Shown one piece after another: positions 7,998-14,881 of a stretch of DNA of 64,000 nt (position 1 is the first letter of the stretch; every line of letters starts with the position of its first letter). The notes under the pieces are model-generated. The model was not told where the DNA came from and made no database searches. It saw only the letters and a program-made list of their open reading frames with translations. The stretch comes from Ruminococcus_G sp050944435. Its GTDB lineage: Bacteria > Bacillota > Clostridia > Lachnospirales > Lachnospiraceae. The stretch is taken from positions 1-64,000 of the forward strand of contig JBMNRB010000012.1 of the NCBI GenBank assembly GCA_050944435.1, given 5' to 3'. Both the position numbers and the translations under genes were made by a program.

Positions 7998-9620
7998 TCA
8001 TTCGATTTTGCCGATAAAGCGGTAGAAGATTTCTACCTCCTGTTCCCGGCTTCCGTCCTCACTTTTGACCGCTTCATGGACAAGGATTTTTTCAATCAGC
8101 GTATTCAGAAGTTCAGCCGTCAATTCTGTGGGATTGACATACTGTTTCATCAGACCTATCCACTTTTCAGCGTCAACCGCTGTCTGGGCGGCGGCCTCCA
8201 TCGCTTCGTGAAGCCGTTCAATTTTTGCGTCCAATTCTCGCTGTTCGCCCTGATACTTTTCGGACAGCATATTGAAATTGTATTCTGTGATGCGTCCGGC
8301 AGACCAGTCCTCATACATTTTTGCAAACAGGGTGTCTACTTCTGCTTTGCGCTTTTCCGCCTTTTTCAGTTCGGCTGTCTGCCGCTTCCTTGCAGTATTG
8401 CGTTCCTTGTCGCTGGCGTTAAGTAGCCGTTTCAGAAGTTTGTCTCCGTCCTGCTGTGCCAGCACAGACCAGTATTGCAGACGGGAAAGGACATAGGCGT
8501 AAAGCACATCATAGCGGATATAGTGCATGGAGCACTGGTGCAATCCTTGCCCGTACTTGCTACAATGGTAGTGGGCATAGGGATTTTTGTTTTGACTGTT
8601 CACACCATAGGCCAGCGACCAGCCGCAGTCCGCACATTTTACCAGCCCGGAAAATACCTGTGTTGTGCCATTCTTCTGCCGTCTGCGCCTGTTGCAAATC
8701 TGCTCCTGTACTTGACGGAACACATCTTCGGAAATAATCGCTTCGTGGGTGTTCTCCACACGATACCATTCCTCTTTTGGCTTGCGTACTTTCTTCTTGT
8801 TTTTGAATGAAATGTTGGTCTGCTTATTGTGGACGCTGTGTCCGATATAGGTTTCCTCTTTCAGAATACTTTTTACCTGCGCTATCGTCCACGCATAGGC
8901 TTTTTCCTCCGGCGCTCCGGCATAGATATTTGCGAAAGTGCCGTATCTCTGGAAATTCAGCCAGCCGGGAGTAGGTACTTTTTCTTCGACCAAAATCCGT
9001 GTAATGCTGGCGGCTCCCCGGCCATGAACGGCAAGGTCAAAAATCTTTTCGATAATCCACCTTGTTTCCGGGTCAATCAAAAGATGGCCTTTTTTATCTG
9101 GGTCTTTTACATAGCCCAGCGGGGCATAGGCTCCATAGTGTGCGCCATTTGCAAACCGTGTCCGCATGGCCGCTTTTACCTTTTTGCTGGTCTGGCGGGC
9201 GTGCATTTCATTCAAAATGTTGAGGAATGGGGCAAGCTCATTTTCTCCGTTGATGGTGTCCACATTGTCATTGACAGCGATATAGCGGACGCCTTTGCTG
9301 GGAAAGTAGATTTCCGTGTACTGGCCGGTCAGAATGTAGTTTCTGCCTAAACGGGATAAATCCTTCGTAACAACGCAGTTGATTTTCCCGTCCTCAATGT
9401 CATCAATCATTCTCTGAAAATCCGGCCTGTCAAAGTTCGTTCCAGACCATCCATCGTCGATATATTCATCTATGACATTCAGGCCATGCTCGGCGGCATA
9501 TTGCCGGAGCATCATGCGTTGTGTCTGAATACTCCCGCTTTCTCCTTGCAGTTCATCGTCCCGGCTCAATCTCATATAAAGCGCCGTGTTGTAAATCGTA
9601 GTATTGTAAGGTTGTTTCAC
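7998..9620 (-). CDS. Large serine recombinase (site-specific integrase/excisionase)
   Basis: Cuts and rejoins DNA at the element's att sites. The 540-residue product has the N-terminal resolvase catalytic domain with nucleophile Ser19 in LYMRLSRDD and the arginine-rich motif SRLGRNYILTG. A Recombinase domain follows (about 165-290), then a zinc ribbon (CADCG ... HCSKYGQGLHQC) and a long charged coiled coil (about 395-470). This is the TnpX/Ccr-like arrangement. Translation starts at GTG with GGAGG upstream. The gene is at the left end, reading outward. Its promoter lies inside an inverted repeat (9650-9699), so its expression is probably controlled by an element-encoded repressor. Confidence 0.95.
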   Translation of the reverse strand: MKQPYNTTIYNTALYMRLSRDDELQGESGSIQTQRMMLRQYAAEHGLNVIDEYIDDGWSGTNFDRPDFQRMIDDIEDGKINCVVTKDLSRLGRNYILTGQYTEIYFPSKGVRYIAVNDNVDTINGENELAPFLNILNEMHARQTSKKVKAAMRTRFANGAHYGAYAPLGYVKDPDKKGHLLIDPETRWIIEKIFDLAVHGRGAASITRILVEEKVPTPGWLNFQRYGTFANIYAGAPEEKAYAWTIAQVKSILKEETYIGHSVHNKQTNISFKNKKKVRKPKEEWYRVENTHEAIISEDVFRQVQEQICNRRRRQKNGTTQVFSGLVKCADCGWSLAYGVNSQNKNPYAHYHCSKYGQGLHQCSMHYIRYDVLYAYVLSRLQYWSVLAQQDGDKLLKRLLNASDKERNTARKRQTAELKKAEKRKAEVDTLFAKMYEDWSAGRITEYNFNMLSEKYQGEQRELDAKIERLHEAMEAAAQTAVDAEKWIGLMKQYVNPTELTAELLNTLIEKILVHEAVKSEDGSREQEVEIFYRFIGKIE

Positions 9621-9649
9621 CGTTAAAAATCCTCCTTCTAAAGAAACAA

Positions 9650-9710
9650 CCCACGCTTACAATACTTTTGCTCTATGGCAATTATATCATAAGCGTGGGC
9701 GTGTTATCAA
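9650..9710 (-). promoter_or_regulatory. Recombinase promoter flanked by inverted operator
   Basis: Minus-strand -35 TTGATA (9705-9710), 18-bp spacer and -10 TATAAT (9681-9686). Perfect 10-bp arms CCCACGCTTA (9650-9659) and TAAGCGTGGG (9690-9699) lie on either side of the -10. A dimeric or looping repressor could bind them and shut off the recombinase. Confidence 0.7.
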
Positions 9711-9720
9711 TGATGGGCTA

Positions 9721-9915
9721 TCAGGTTGAAGCGGCTTTTTCTGCGGTATACCGCACCACATCTACAATCAGATCACCGAGGGGCTTCCCGCCTGCGGCGA
9801 AGTGTTCGGAGATTTTTATACGGTTGTTCCCACATACAAAATACTGCGGGCCGTTCTCTGCTTGTATGACCTGCCCTGTCCGGGGTGTAAAAATATCGCT
9901 TTCGCTTTTAGCCAT
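9721..9915 (-). CDS. Small transposon-borne protein, TnpW-like
   Basis: A 64-residue product with start at 9915 (GGAGG 8 nt upstream); a longer frame to 9957 lacks a ribosome site. The C-terminal half, KISEHFAAGGKPLGDLIVDV, resembles small TnpW-type proteins of Tn4451-like elements, which share a beta-hairpin followed by a terminal helix. The likeness is by eye and weak. It lies between relaxase and recombinase in the same direction, the usual place for such accessory genes. Its function is unknown. Confidence 0.55.
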   Translation of the reverse strand: MAKSESDIFTPRTGQVIQAENGPQYFVCGNNRIKISEHFAAGGKPLGDLIVDVVRYTAEKAAST

Positions 9916-9987
9916 CCAGTGTCCTCCATATTCAGTTTTCAAGGTACAATGCCGCACAGAGGCGGCGAAAATTTCTGCTTATATCTA

Positions 9988-10932
9988 TCACCTTTCCTTT
10001 ACCGTGTGCCGCTGCTGCCGTTTCAGCTCCGCCAGTATATCCGGCGGGATACGGTCAACCAGCCGCTGTAAATTGTCCAATTCGCTTTTCAGCTTTGCCC
10101 GTTCCATCGTATCTTTCATCTTGCCTTTTTCACTGGCCTTTGCCCTTGCTTCCAGCTTTTCATTTTCCGCTAACAGGTCATTGATTGTGACCTTGTACTT
10201 TTTCAGTTGCCCGGAGAAATTCTCCATCTGCGGGAACCACTTTTTCAGCATGGAGAGGGCTTCCTCTTTTTTCTTTCCAGCGTTCAGCGGGTTAATGCCG
10301 TCAAGGGCGGCTTCAATGGCTCTGGCCTGTTTGGAGAGGGAAACCGCCTGTTTGAAAAGCCGGGTGGGGATATGCTTCCGGCCTGTCTTGCTGGCACTTT
10401 CCCCACGCTCCAAGTCGGGATATTTCTCTACCATATAGGCGTGAAAATCGTCCTGCCACTTCGTCAGGTTTGCCCGGTTGCCGATAATCTCCTTTGCACA
10501 CAGGCGGTTGTCCCTTGTCAGCGGAACAAAGGTCAAATGCAGGTGGGGCGTTTTCTCGTCCATGTGTACCACCGCCGACACGATATTTTCCCGTCCTACC
10601 CGTCCAATAAGGAAGTCCGCCGCCCTTTGGAAGAACGCCTGTATCTCCTTTGGGGATTTCCCCTTGAAAAACTCCGGACTGGCGGTTATCAGCGTATCGA
10701 CAAACCGGGTGCTGTCCTTGCGTGTTCGGCACCCGGCCTGCTCAATCCGGCTCTGAATGAAGTGGTAATAGCGTCCCTCCGGCTTGACGATATGGAAGTT
10801 GTATTTGCTCCGGCTTGTGTCAATGTCGGGGTTGCTGGCGTATTGTTCTTTCTGTCTTTCGTGATGGGCTTCCAGCGGCCTTGCCGGGTTGCCCTTGTGC
10901 TTCTCAAACCGTAAAATTGCGTGTTGTGCCAT
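9988..10932 (-). CDS. MobV-family relaxase (Mob_Pre type)
   Basis: DNA-nicking relaxase for mobilisation at oriT. The 314-residue product has the metal-binding motif HMDEKTPHLHL (His123, Asp125, Glu126, His130, His132), the signature of the MobV/Pre group. The N-terminal RFEKHK and SKYNFHIV match the conserved first motif. The C-terminal ~120 residues are charged and coiled-coil prone. The ribosome site AAGGAG precedes the ATG. The inverted repeat just upstream (10963-10986) is a candidate oriT part. With no transfer apparatus in the element, mobilisation would need a helper conjugative system. Confidence 0.88.
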   Translation of the reverse strand: MAQHAILRFEKHKGNPARPLEAHHERQKEQYASNPDIDTSRSKYNFHIVKPEGRYYHFIQSRIEQAGCRTRKDSTRFVDTLITASPEFFKGKSPKEIQAFFQRAADFLIGRVGRENIVSAVVHMDEKTPHLHLTFVPLTRDNRLCAKEIIGNRANLTKWQDDFHAYMVEKYPDLERGESASKTGRKHIPTRLFKQAVSLSKQARAIEAALDGINPLNAGKKKEEALSMLKKWFPQMENFSGQLKKYKVTINDLLAENEKLEARAKASEKGKMKDTMERAKLKSELDNLQRLVDRIPPDILAELKRQQRHTVKER

Positions 10933-10962
10933 TCTGCTCCTTTCCCCATTCCTTTCCTATCC

Positions 10963-10986
10963 GGGGTTTTCCACAGGGAAAATCCC
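10963..10986. repeat. Inverted repeat before the relaxase, candidate oriT part
   Basis: GGGGTTTTCC - ACA - GGGAAAATCCC, one mismatch, 30 nt upstream of the relaxase start. MobV oriT sites usually lie at this place and carry inverted repeats, but I see no match to the known pMV158 nick sequence. Confidence 0.35.
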
Positions 10987-11060
10987 GCCGGAATTATCTC
11001 TGATACGATAGGAATGGATATAAATAGATCATTTTAATCTTTGTATTTCTATATACCGTC

Positions 11061-11114
11061 CGGTTTTCGTACTTCAAGGGGGCGGTTTCCGTACTTCATG
11101 AGTACGGTTTTCAG
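11061..11114. repeat. Iteron-like direct and inverted repeats after repA
   Basis: Two 15-bp copies of CGGTTTTCGTACTTC (11061-11075 and 11083-11097, one mismatch) are spaced exactly 22 bp. An inverted third copy (11101-11114) makes the 7-bp palindrome CCGTACT/AGTACGG. Read as protein on the minus strand they give repeated EVRKP-like segments, so they may be the remains of a longer RepA C-terminus as well as binding sites. Confidence 0.55.
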
Positions 11115-11506
11115 TCCTCCGGCGTACCAGAACGGGATTTCTTGAAGTCGGTGTTTGGAACCGCTTCATAGGATTTTGGGAAAATGCGGTTGGGTTTTCC
11201 ACAGCCCTGCTTCTGGATCTCCACCAGTCCGGCGTATTGCAGTTCCCGCAGGGTGTTCACCGCTTTCTGCCGCCCACAGTGGAGCAGGTCAACCACTTCA
11301 CAGATAGGGTAATACAGGAAAATCCGTCCGCAGTCATCCGCCCACTCATTCTTGCGGGATAACTCTGTCCGGCGCAGGATAAAGGCGTACAGAACCTTTG
11401 CCTCGTTAGATAGGGGCTTGAATGTGGGGGCTTCAAAGAGGAAATTCGGGAGCCGGGTGAAGCTGAATGCCTTTTCCGGCTGATGGATATAGATGGTATT
11501 TGTCAT
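11111..11506 (-). CDS. Replication-initiator-like protein (RepA N-terminal family), short
   Basis: A 131-residue product resembling the N-terminal winged-helix domain of RepA_N initiators: FTRLPNFLFEAPTFKPLSNEAKVLYAFILRR is typical, followed by the CGRQKAVNTLRELQ recognition helix region. In related elements the protein often goes on with Glu/Val/Arg/Lys repeats. Here the frame stops at PED, and fragments of such repeats (ENRTHEVRKP, LEVRKPDGI) can be read in two other frames just downstream, which points to a frameshifted or shortened C-terminus. No clear ribosome site precedes the ATG. It could support transient replication of the excised circle or be a remnant. Confidence 0.7.
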   Translation of the reverse strand: MTNTIYIHQPEKAFSFTRLPNFLFEAPTFKPLSNEAKVLYAFILRRTELSRKNEWADDCGRIFLYYPICEVVDLLHCGRQKAVNTLRELQYAGLVEIQKQGCGKPNRIFPKSYEAVPNTDFKKSRSGTPED

Positions 11507-11617
11507 AGTGCGTTTTGTGGACGATTAGAAGCCCGTTTCCCGGGGCGGGCGATACTTTATACCACCTGCCCAGGTTTGGGGCTTGCGGAGCCTGATAAAT
11601 CAGGGCTTTTTTCGCTC

Positions 11618-12031
11618 CTAACTGTCCACAGCAGACCTCCTTTTCCGTTCACTTTCGGTTTTCTGCCGCCTGTGAACTCTGGCGGCACAGCCGGGGCAGT
11701 ATTTTGCCCGGTTGGATTTGGGGACGAACACGCCGCCACAGACCGCACAGCGTTTCAAGTCCTTATCCCGGAAAATCTCCGCTTCCAGCGTTCCGTCCAG
11801 CGGTAAGACCGCCCAGCGGAACCACTTACAGCAGACCGAGAAAGAAACCGTCTGCGGGCAGGTGCAGGTGTCCCCATCGTCAAGGACAATGCAGTTGCCG
11901 TCCTCACAGCAACAGCATTCCCGGCGTATCAGGCTGGCCGCCTGTTTCCTCTGCGCCGGTGCCATGCGGTAAAGGGAACCGTCCGGCCTGCGTTCCAGCG
12001 GCGGCAAGTCTTTATAGGGGTTATCTCTCAT
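11618..12031 (-). CDS. Cysteine-rich VLP-domain protein
   Basis: A 137-residue product; start at 12031 chosen from GGAGG 6 nt upstream. The segment LIRRECCCCEDGNCIVLDDG followed by CTCPQTVSFSVCCKWFRWAVLPLD matches the Cys_rich_VLP domain, a family named for its VLP tripeptide and found on mobile elements of Firmicutes. The C-terminal segment, CAVCGGVFVPKSNRAKYC, looks like a zinc ribbon. It lies between repA and the XRE repressor. No biochemical function is known to me for the family; nucleic-acid binding is a guess from the cysteine pairs. Confidence 0.8.
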   Translation of the reverse strand: MRDNPYKDLPPLERRPDGSLYRMAPAQRKQAASLIRRECCCCEDGNCIVLDDGDTCTCPQTVSFSVCCKWFRWAVLPLDGTLEAEIFRDKDLKRCAVCGGVFVPKSNRAKYCPGCAARVHRRQKTESERKRRSAVDS

Positions 12032-12126
12032 GCGTTCCCTCCATTTTGCTTTCCGTTGCCGTTCTCCCCGAAAAGGTTTCCTGCCCCATTTCTGCGGCGT
12101 GTTCCGACGTTGGCACGCTCCCCGCA

Positions 12127-12151
12127 ACTTCGGGACATTTTGTCCCGAAGT
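12127..12151. repeat. Perfect palindrome ACTTCGGGACA-TTT-TGTCCCGAAGT
   Basis: 11-bp perfect arms with a 3-base centre. A diverged copy (ACTTCGGGACA with TGTCCACAAGT) is at 14220-14244 near the other end of the element. Recurrence at both ends suggests a protein-binding or transfer-related site. Confidence 0.5.
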
Positions 12152-12256
12152 CCGGCTCCTTGCGGTGCTTCCCCAGCCGGGGTATTCCTTTTCGGACGGT
12201 CATTCTGTTTTCAAGGTGCTGTCCATCGATGAACTACCCTAAGTCTACACGAAAAA

Positions 12257-12342
12257 AATGCAATCCCCGGAATTTTGCGAGAATTGCATTTTGATGAAGT
12301 TTACACTTTGGAAATTGCATTTTTGCAATCATTCTGTATAAT
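12257..12342 (+). promoter_or_regulatory. XRE repressor promoter and ATTGCA operators
   Basis: -35 TTGCAT (12315-12320), 16-bp spacer, -10 TATAAT (12337-12342). The palindrome ATTGCATTTTTGCAAT (12314-12329) covers the -35 and spacer. A second inverted pair, AATGCAAT (12257-12264) and ATTGCATT (12283-12290), lies upstream. Autoregulation by the downstream XRE protein is likely. The gap 12032-12369 holds only this and the palindrome at 12127. Confidence 0.7.
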
Positions 12343-12369
12343 GGAAGTATGCGGAGGAGGTGCGTATCT

Positions 12370-13170
12370 ATGGCTTTACCCGGAACACCCGGACAGCGGA
12401 TTTCCGATTTATGCAACGGGAACCACATCACACAAAAGGAACTTGCGGAGAAGATAGGCGTTTCCGCTTCCCAGTTGAGCCGCATTGTCAGCGGCGAAAC
12501 GAGAACGGTCAGCAGTGATATTCTCATGGGTGTGGCAAAGGAATTTAAGGTATCGACAGACTACATACTGGGCTTGTCCACCGTGAGCGTCCGTAAAAGC
12601 TACGATATTTCTGAATTAGGCTTGTCCGAGGGAGCCGTGAGGGGGCTTGTGACGGGTGCTGTTGATGTGCAAATTCTCAACCGCCTGTTGGAACACAGGA
12701 ATTTTCCCAAGCTGATAGATTTGATACGGATTTATTTTCAGGACACGGCGGCAAAGAGGATAATGGCACGAAACCAGCTTATCGAGATAGCAACGGCTTC
12801 CCTGTCCGACCTGATGAAAGAACACCCGGAACACCGGGCGGAAGCAAAGCAGGATTTACAGCTTTTGAACGCCCAAAAGATGGGGGAACATGAAGCGGAG
12901 ATTGAGAAAATCAAAAATGTGTTCCTCACTATCCTGCGGGATATTAAGAAAGACATTGACAACGGGGAACAGCCGGGAGAAGCTGTGACCGCCGCTATGT
13001 TCCAAGCCATGCAGGACGCACTGGCGGAGCAGAAACAAAACCCGCTTTCCATTGACGATGTAGCGGCGATGGTTGCCGGACAGATCGGACAGCTTGCGCC
13101 GATGGACAACGAAACTGCCGACCTGTTCCAGCAGTTAGCGAAGAAGATGATTGAGCAGGTGGGAAAGTAA
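12370..13170 (+). CDS. XRE-family repressor of the mobile element
   Basis: A 266-residue product; start at 12370 chosen for GGAGGAGG upstream. The N-terminal helix-turn-helix covers about residues 12-70 (ITQKELAEKIGVSASQLSRI then LMGVAKEFKVSTDYILGL). The remaining ~190 residues are helical, with charged stretches and no recognised enzyme motif; a ligand-sensing or oligomerisation role is possible. It is the first plus-strand gene of the element and diverges from the Cys-rich VLP gene. ATTGCA palindromes overlap its promoter. It probably keeps the element quiescent by repressing its own and neighbouring promoters. Confidence 0.85.
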   Translation: MALPGTPGQRISDLCNGNHITQKELAEKIGVSASQLSRIVSGETRTVSSDILMGVAKEFKVSTDYILGLSTVSVRKSYDISELGLSEGAVRGLVTGAVDVQILNRLLEHRNFPKLIDLIRIYFQDTAAKRIMARNQLIEIATASLSDLMKEHPEHRAEAKQDLQLLNAQKMGEHEAEIEKIKNVFLTILRDIKKDIDNGEQPGEAVTAAMFQAMQDALAEQKQNPLSIDDVAAMVAGQIGQLAPMDNETADLFQQLAKKMIEQVGK

Positions 13171-13198
13171 TCATAAAAAAAAGAAAATAAAATTCTCG

Positions 13199-13257
13199 TT
13201 GTCCGCAAAAAGAAAATGTGATATAATGCAGTTAGCTAAAGCTAACCACGAAAGGAG
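13199..13257 (+). promoter_or_regulatory. Cargo promoter with operator GTTAGCTAAAGCTAAC
   Basis: -35 TTGTCC (13199-13204), 17-bp spacer, -10 TATAAT (13222-13227), then a perfect 7-bp-arm palindrome at 13231-13246 over the start point, and AAAGGAG (13251-13257). Palindromes of this TTAGC-GCTAA form are common at MarR-family promoters. No MarR gene lies in the element, so control would come from elsewhere. Confidence 0.7.
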
Positions 13258-13265
13258 CATTATGT

Positions 13266-13883
13266 ATGTCTTTTTTTCAAAATACTTGTAAGCCCAAAGG
13301 GATTGGCGGCAAAATTATGGTTAATATGATGAATACGGGACATTCATCTATGGCTGAATGGGGATTTACGCATATAGAAATTAGAAATAATTACATATGT
13401 CTGGATATTGGGTGTGGCGGTGGAGCAAATGTAAAAAGGCTATTGGCAAAAACTCCATACGGCAAAGTGACTGGTATTGATTATTCAGAAATTAGTGTAA
13501 TAAAATCCCAAAAAATCAATAAGGAAGAAATAGAAAATAAGCGTTGCGAAATCTTGCAAGGTAATGTAATGAAACTTCCTTTCGGAAATGAAACTTTTGA
13601 TATAATTACTGCGTTTGAAACAATATATTTTTGGCCTGATATTAATGAGGCATTTAAGCAAGTATATCGAGTTTTGAAAGGCAGCGGAACTTTTATGATT
13701 TGCAACGAATCAAATGGTGAAAATTCCAAAGAAGAAAAGTGGACTAAGATTATACAAGGAATGAAAATATACAATTCTGAACAAGTAAAAAAATCTTTAG
13801 AGGGTGCTGGTTTTACAGACATAAAAATACACAAAAATAAAAAAGGCTGGCTCTGCGTAGTTTGTAAAAAAGATAAGATGTAA
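13266..13883 (+). CDS. Class I SAM-dependent methyltransferase (element cargo)
   Basis: A 205-residue methyltransferase of the UbiE/Methyltransf_11 type. SAM motif I is LDIGCGGGANVKRL (about residues 43-56), followed by the acidic GIDYSE, the ILQGNVMKLPF loop and a post-motif FDIITAFETIYFW. The substrate is not predictable. Its base composition is much richer in A+T than the flanking element genes (AAA, AAT, ATA codons dominate), so it appears to be a separate acquisition. It has its own promoter and palindromic operator. It lies downstream of the element's repressor and may give a selectable trait such as modification of a toxic compound; this is a guess. Confidence 0.82.
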   Translation: MSFFQNTCKPKGIGGKIMVNMMNTGHSSMAEWGFTHIEIRNNYICLDIGCGGGANVKRLLAKTPYGKVTGIDYSEISVIKSQKINKEEIENKRCEILQGNVMKLPFGNETFDIITAFETIYFWPDINEAFKQVYRVLKGSGTFMICNESNGENSKEEKWTKIIQGMKIYNSEQVKKSLEGAGFTDIKIHKNKKGWLCVVCKKDKM

Positions 13884-14000
13884 GATAACTATTGTTTTCT
13901 CAATAGCAAAGCCTGCCGAGGCAGTCAACGGTCAAGATGAACGGCGCATTTCATGCGCCGCCGTTGACAGTCCCGCCCGTCTTTGCTGATGGGCAATCAA

Positions 14001-14043
14001 GGCGGGAAAGCCCTAAAATGGCTTCCCGCCCATTTTAATTTTT
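14001..14043 (+). terminator. Terminator-like hairpin after the cargo gene
   Basis: GGCGGGAA-A-GCC pairs with GGCTTCCCGCC (14001-14012 with 14020-14030), followed by a T-rich stretch. It probably ends the methyltransferase transcript, though it is 120 nt beyond the stop codon. Confidence 0.6.
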
Positions 14044-14485
14044 ACATCTTTAAACACTCCAAAATCAGAAAGAGAGCGGCCAAGCACTTTGGGGAATTGG
14101 CCGCCTTGTCCACCCATTTAGCGGGACGGCGGGCGGCGGTCAAGGCCGGGTGTAAATCCGTTCATTTCAGCCTTGACAGTTGCCCGCTGTCCTGCTACTT
14201 TTCCGGGAGTGTGGCCACAACTTCGGGACACTTTGTCCACAAGTCGGAGCGTAGGACGAGGGACGGGGGCTTTCATATACGCCCAGTCTGCTGTTGAAAC
14301 CAGACCTGTGCTTACGGCTCTACGCCACGCAAGCACAGCCCTGTTTTCCTGCCGCTTCAAATGCCCTTGCCCTCCCCGGCGGCAACGGCATTTTCACGGC
14401 AACGCCGACAGAGCGTATAACACGCTACACTTTGCTTCGCAAAGTCGTGTGCCAAATGGGGGCGTTGCCCCCTTTGGAAACCCCC

Positions 14486-14540
14486 ACAAGAAAAGGCGGT
14501 ACGCTACCCCCTCCACGGGGCGCATACCGCCTTTTCTTGT
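14486..14540. repeat. 19-bp inverted repeat near the element's right end
   Basis: Arms 14486-14504 and 14522-14540 differ at one base. The GC-rich loop is 17 nt. It lies 56 bp inside the right terminal repeat and may be an accessory site for the recombinase or part of oriT. Confidence 0.6.
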
Positions 14541-14595
14541 TATCCAGCCCTCCGGCTGTATCAGTTGAGCAAAAGTCAGCGTGGGATTGATGTGG

Positions 14596-14614
14596 TATCT
14601 TTAACTTTGGGAAA
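14596..14614 (-). repeat. Right terminal inverted repeat / att half-site
   Basis: Inverse of the left repeat at 7957-7975 with two mismatches; it is followed by the core TCCC (14616-14619). Confidence 0.85.
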
Positions 14615-14741
14615 GTCCCCTCTCCCATTTGCTGACGGCAGATTCTGTTACGAAAAGCTTCTGCGCCAGCTCCTTCTGGGTCATCCCCAGCTCCCTGCGG
14701 CGCTGAAGGATGTATGCGCCAAAGGTTTTTTTATTTTCCAT
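14601..14741 (-). pseudogene. N-terminal part of the split XRE regulator
   Basis: The 46-codon 5' part of the gene whose remainder is at 6602-7955. It has a promoter, an AAGGAG site and the first half of the helix-turn-helix (ELGMTQKELAQKLFVTESAV, then SKWERGLS). It then runs into element sequence and stops within the terminal repeat. It could still be made as a short truncated peptide. Excision of the element through the TCCC core would restore the full gene exactly in frame. Confidence 0.9.
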
Positions 14742-14773
14742 ACTGATCAACTCCTTTTTCCGTCTTTAGGTAA

Positions 14774-14802
14774 AGGATAGAAAGACAGCAGTAAAAAGTC
14801 AA
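14774..14802 (-). promoter_or_regulatory. Promoter of the split XRE gene
   Basis: Minus-strand -35 TTGACT (14797-14802), 17-bp spacer, -10 TATCCT (14774-14779). Confidence 0.65.
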
Positions 14803-14881
14803 TCATTTACGGCAAAATCGCCGCTCGACTGTCAGGAAAGTCCCGCAATTTCGGGCTTTTTTCCTGATGGCCGCCGCATGT

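Larger units (their letters stand above)
13884..14595. other. Non-coding right arm of the element
   Basis: About 700 bases with no supportable gene but much dyad symmetry. There is a nested hairpin at 13924-13968 (GTCAACGG/CCGTTGAC around CGGCGCAT/ATGCGCCG) and a GC-rich hairpin at 14001-14030. There is also a diverged copy of the 12127 palindrome at 14220-14244 and a 19-bp inverted repeat at 14486-14540. The density of structure near the element end suggests recombination or transfer sites rather than genes. Confidence 0.6.
7956..14615. mobile_element. Integrative mobilisable element of the large-serine-recombinase type
   Basis: A 6.66-kb insertion. Its limits are set by four facts. The XRE gene is split into halves on either side. 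Both junctions carry the 4-bp core TCCC (7952-7955 and 14616-14619). The ends carry 19-bp inverted repeats matching at 17 positions (TTTCCCTTAGTTAAAGATA at 7957-7975 and its inverse at 14596-14614). A serine recombinase gene lies at the left end. Other genes are a TnpW-like small protein, MobV relaxase, RepA-like protein, Cys-rich VLP protein, XRE repressor and a methyltransferase cargo. There is no conjugation machinery, so transfer would need a helper. The gene set resembles Tn4451-type elements of Clostridia. Confidence 0.9.

Noticed and set aside
10963..11110. CRISPR-like repeats before the relaxase and after repA
   Set aside because: Only two or three short copies with 22-bp period and no spacers; they look like iterons or transfer sites.
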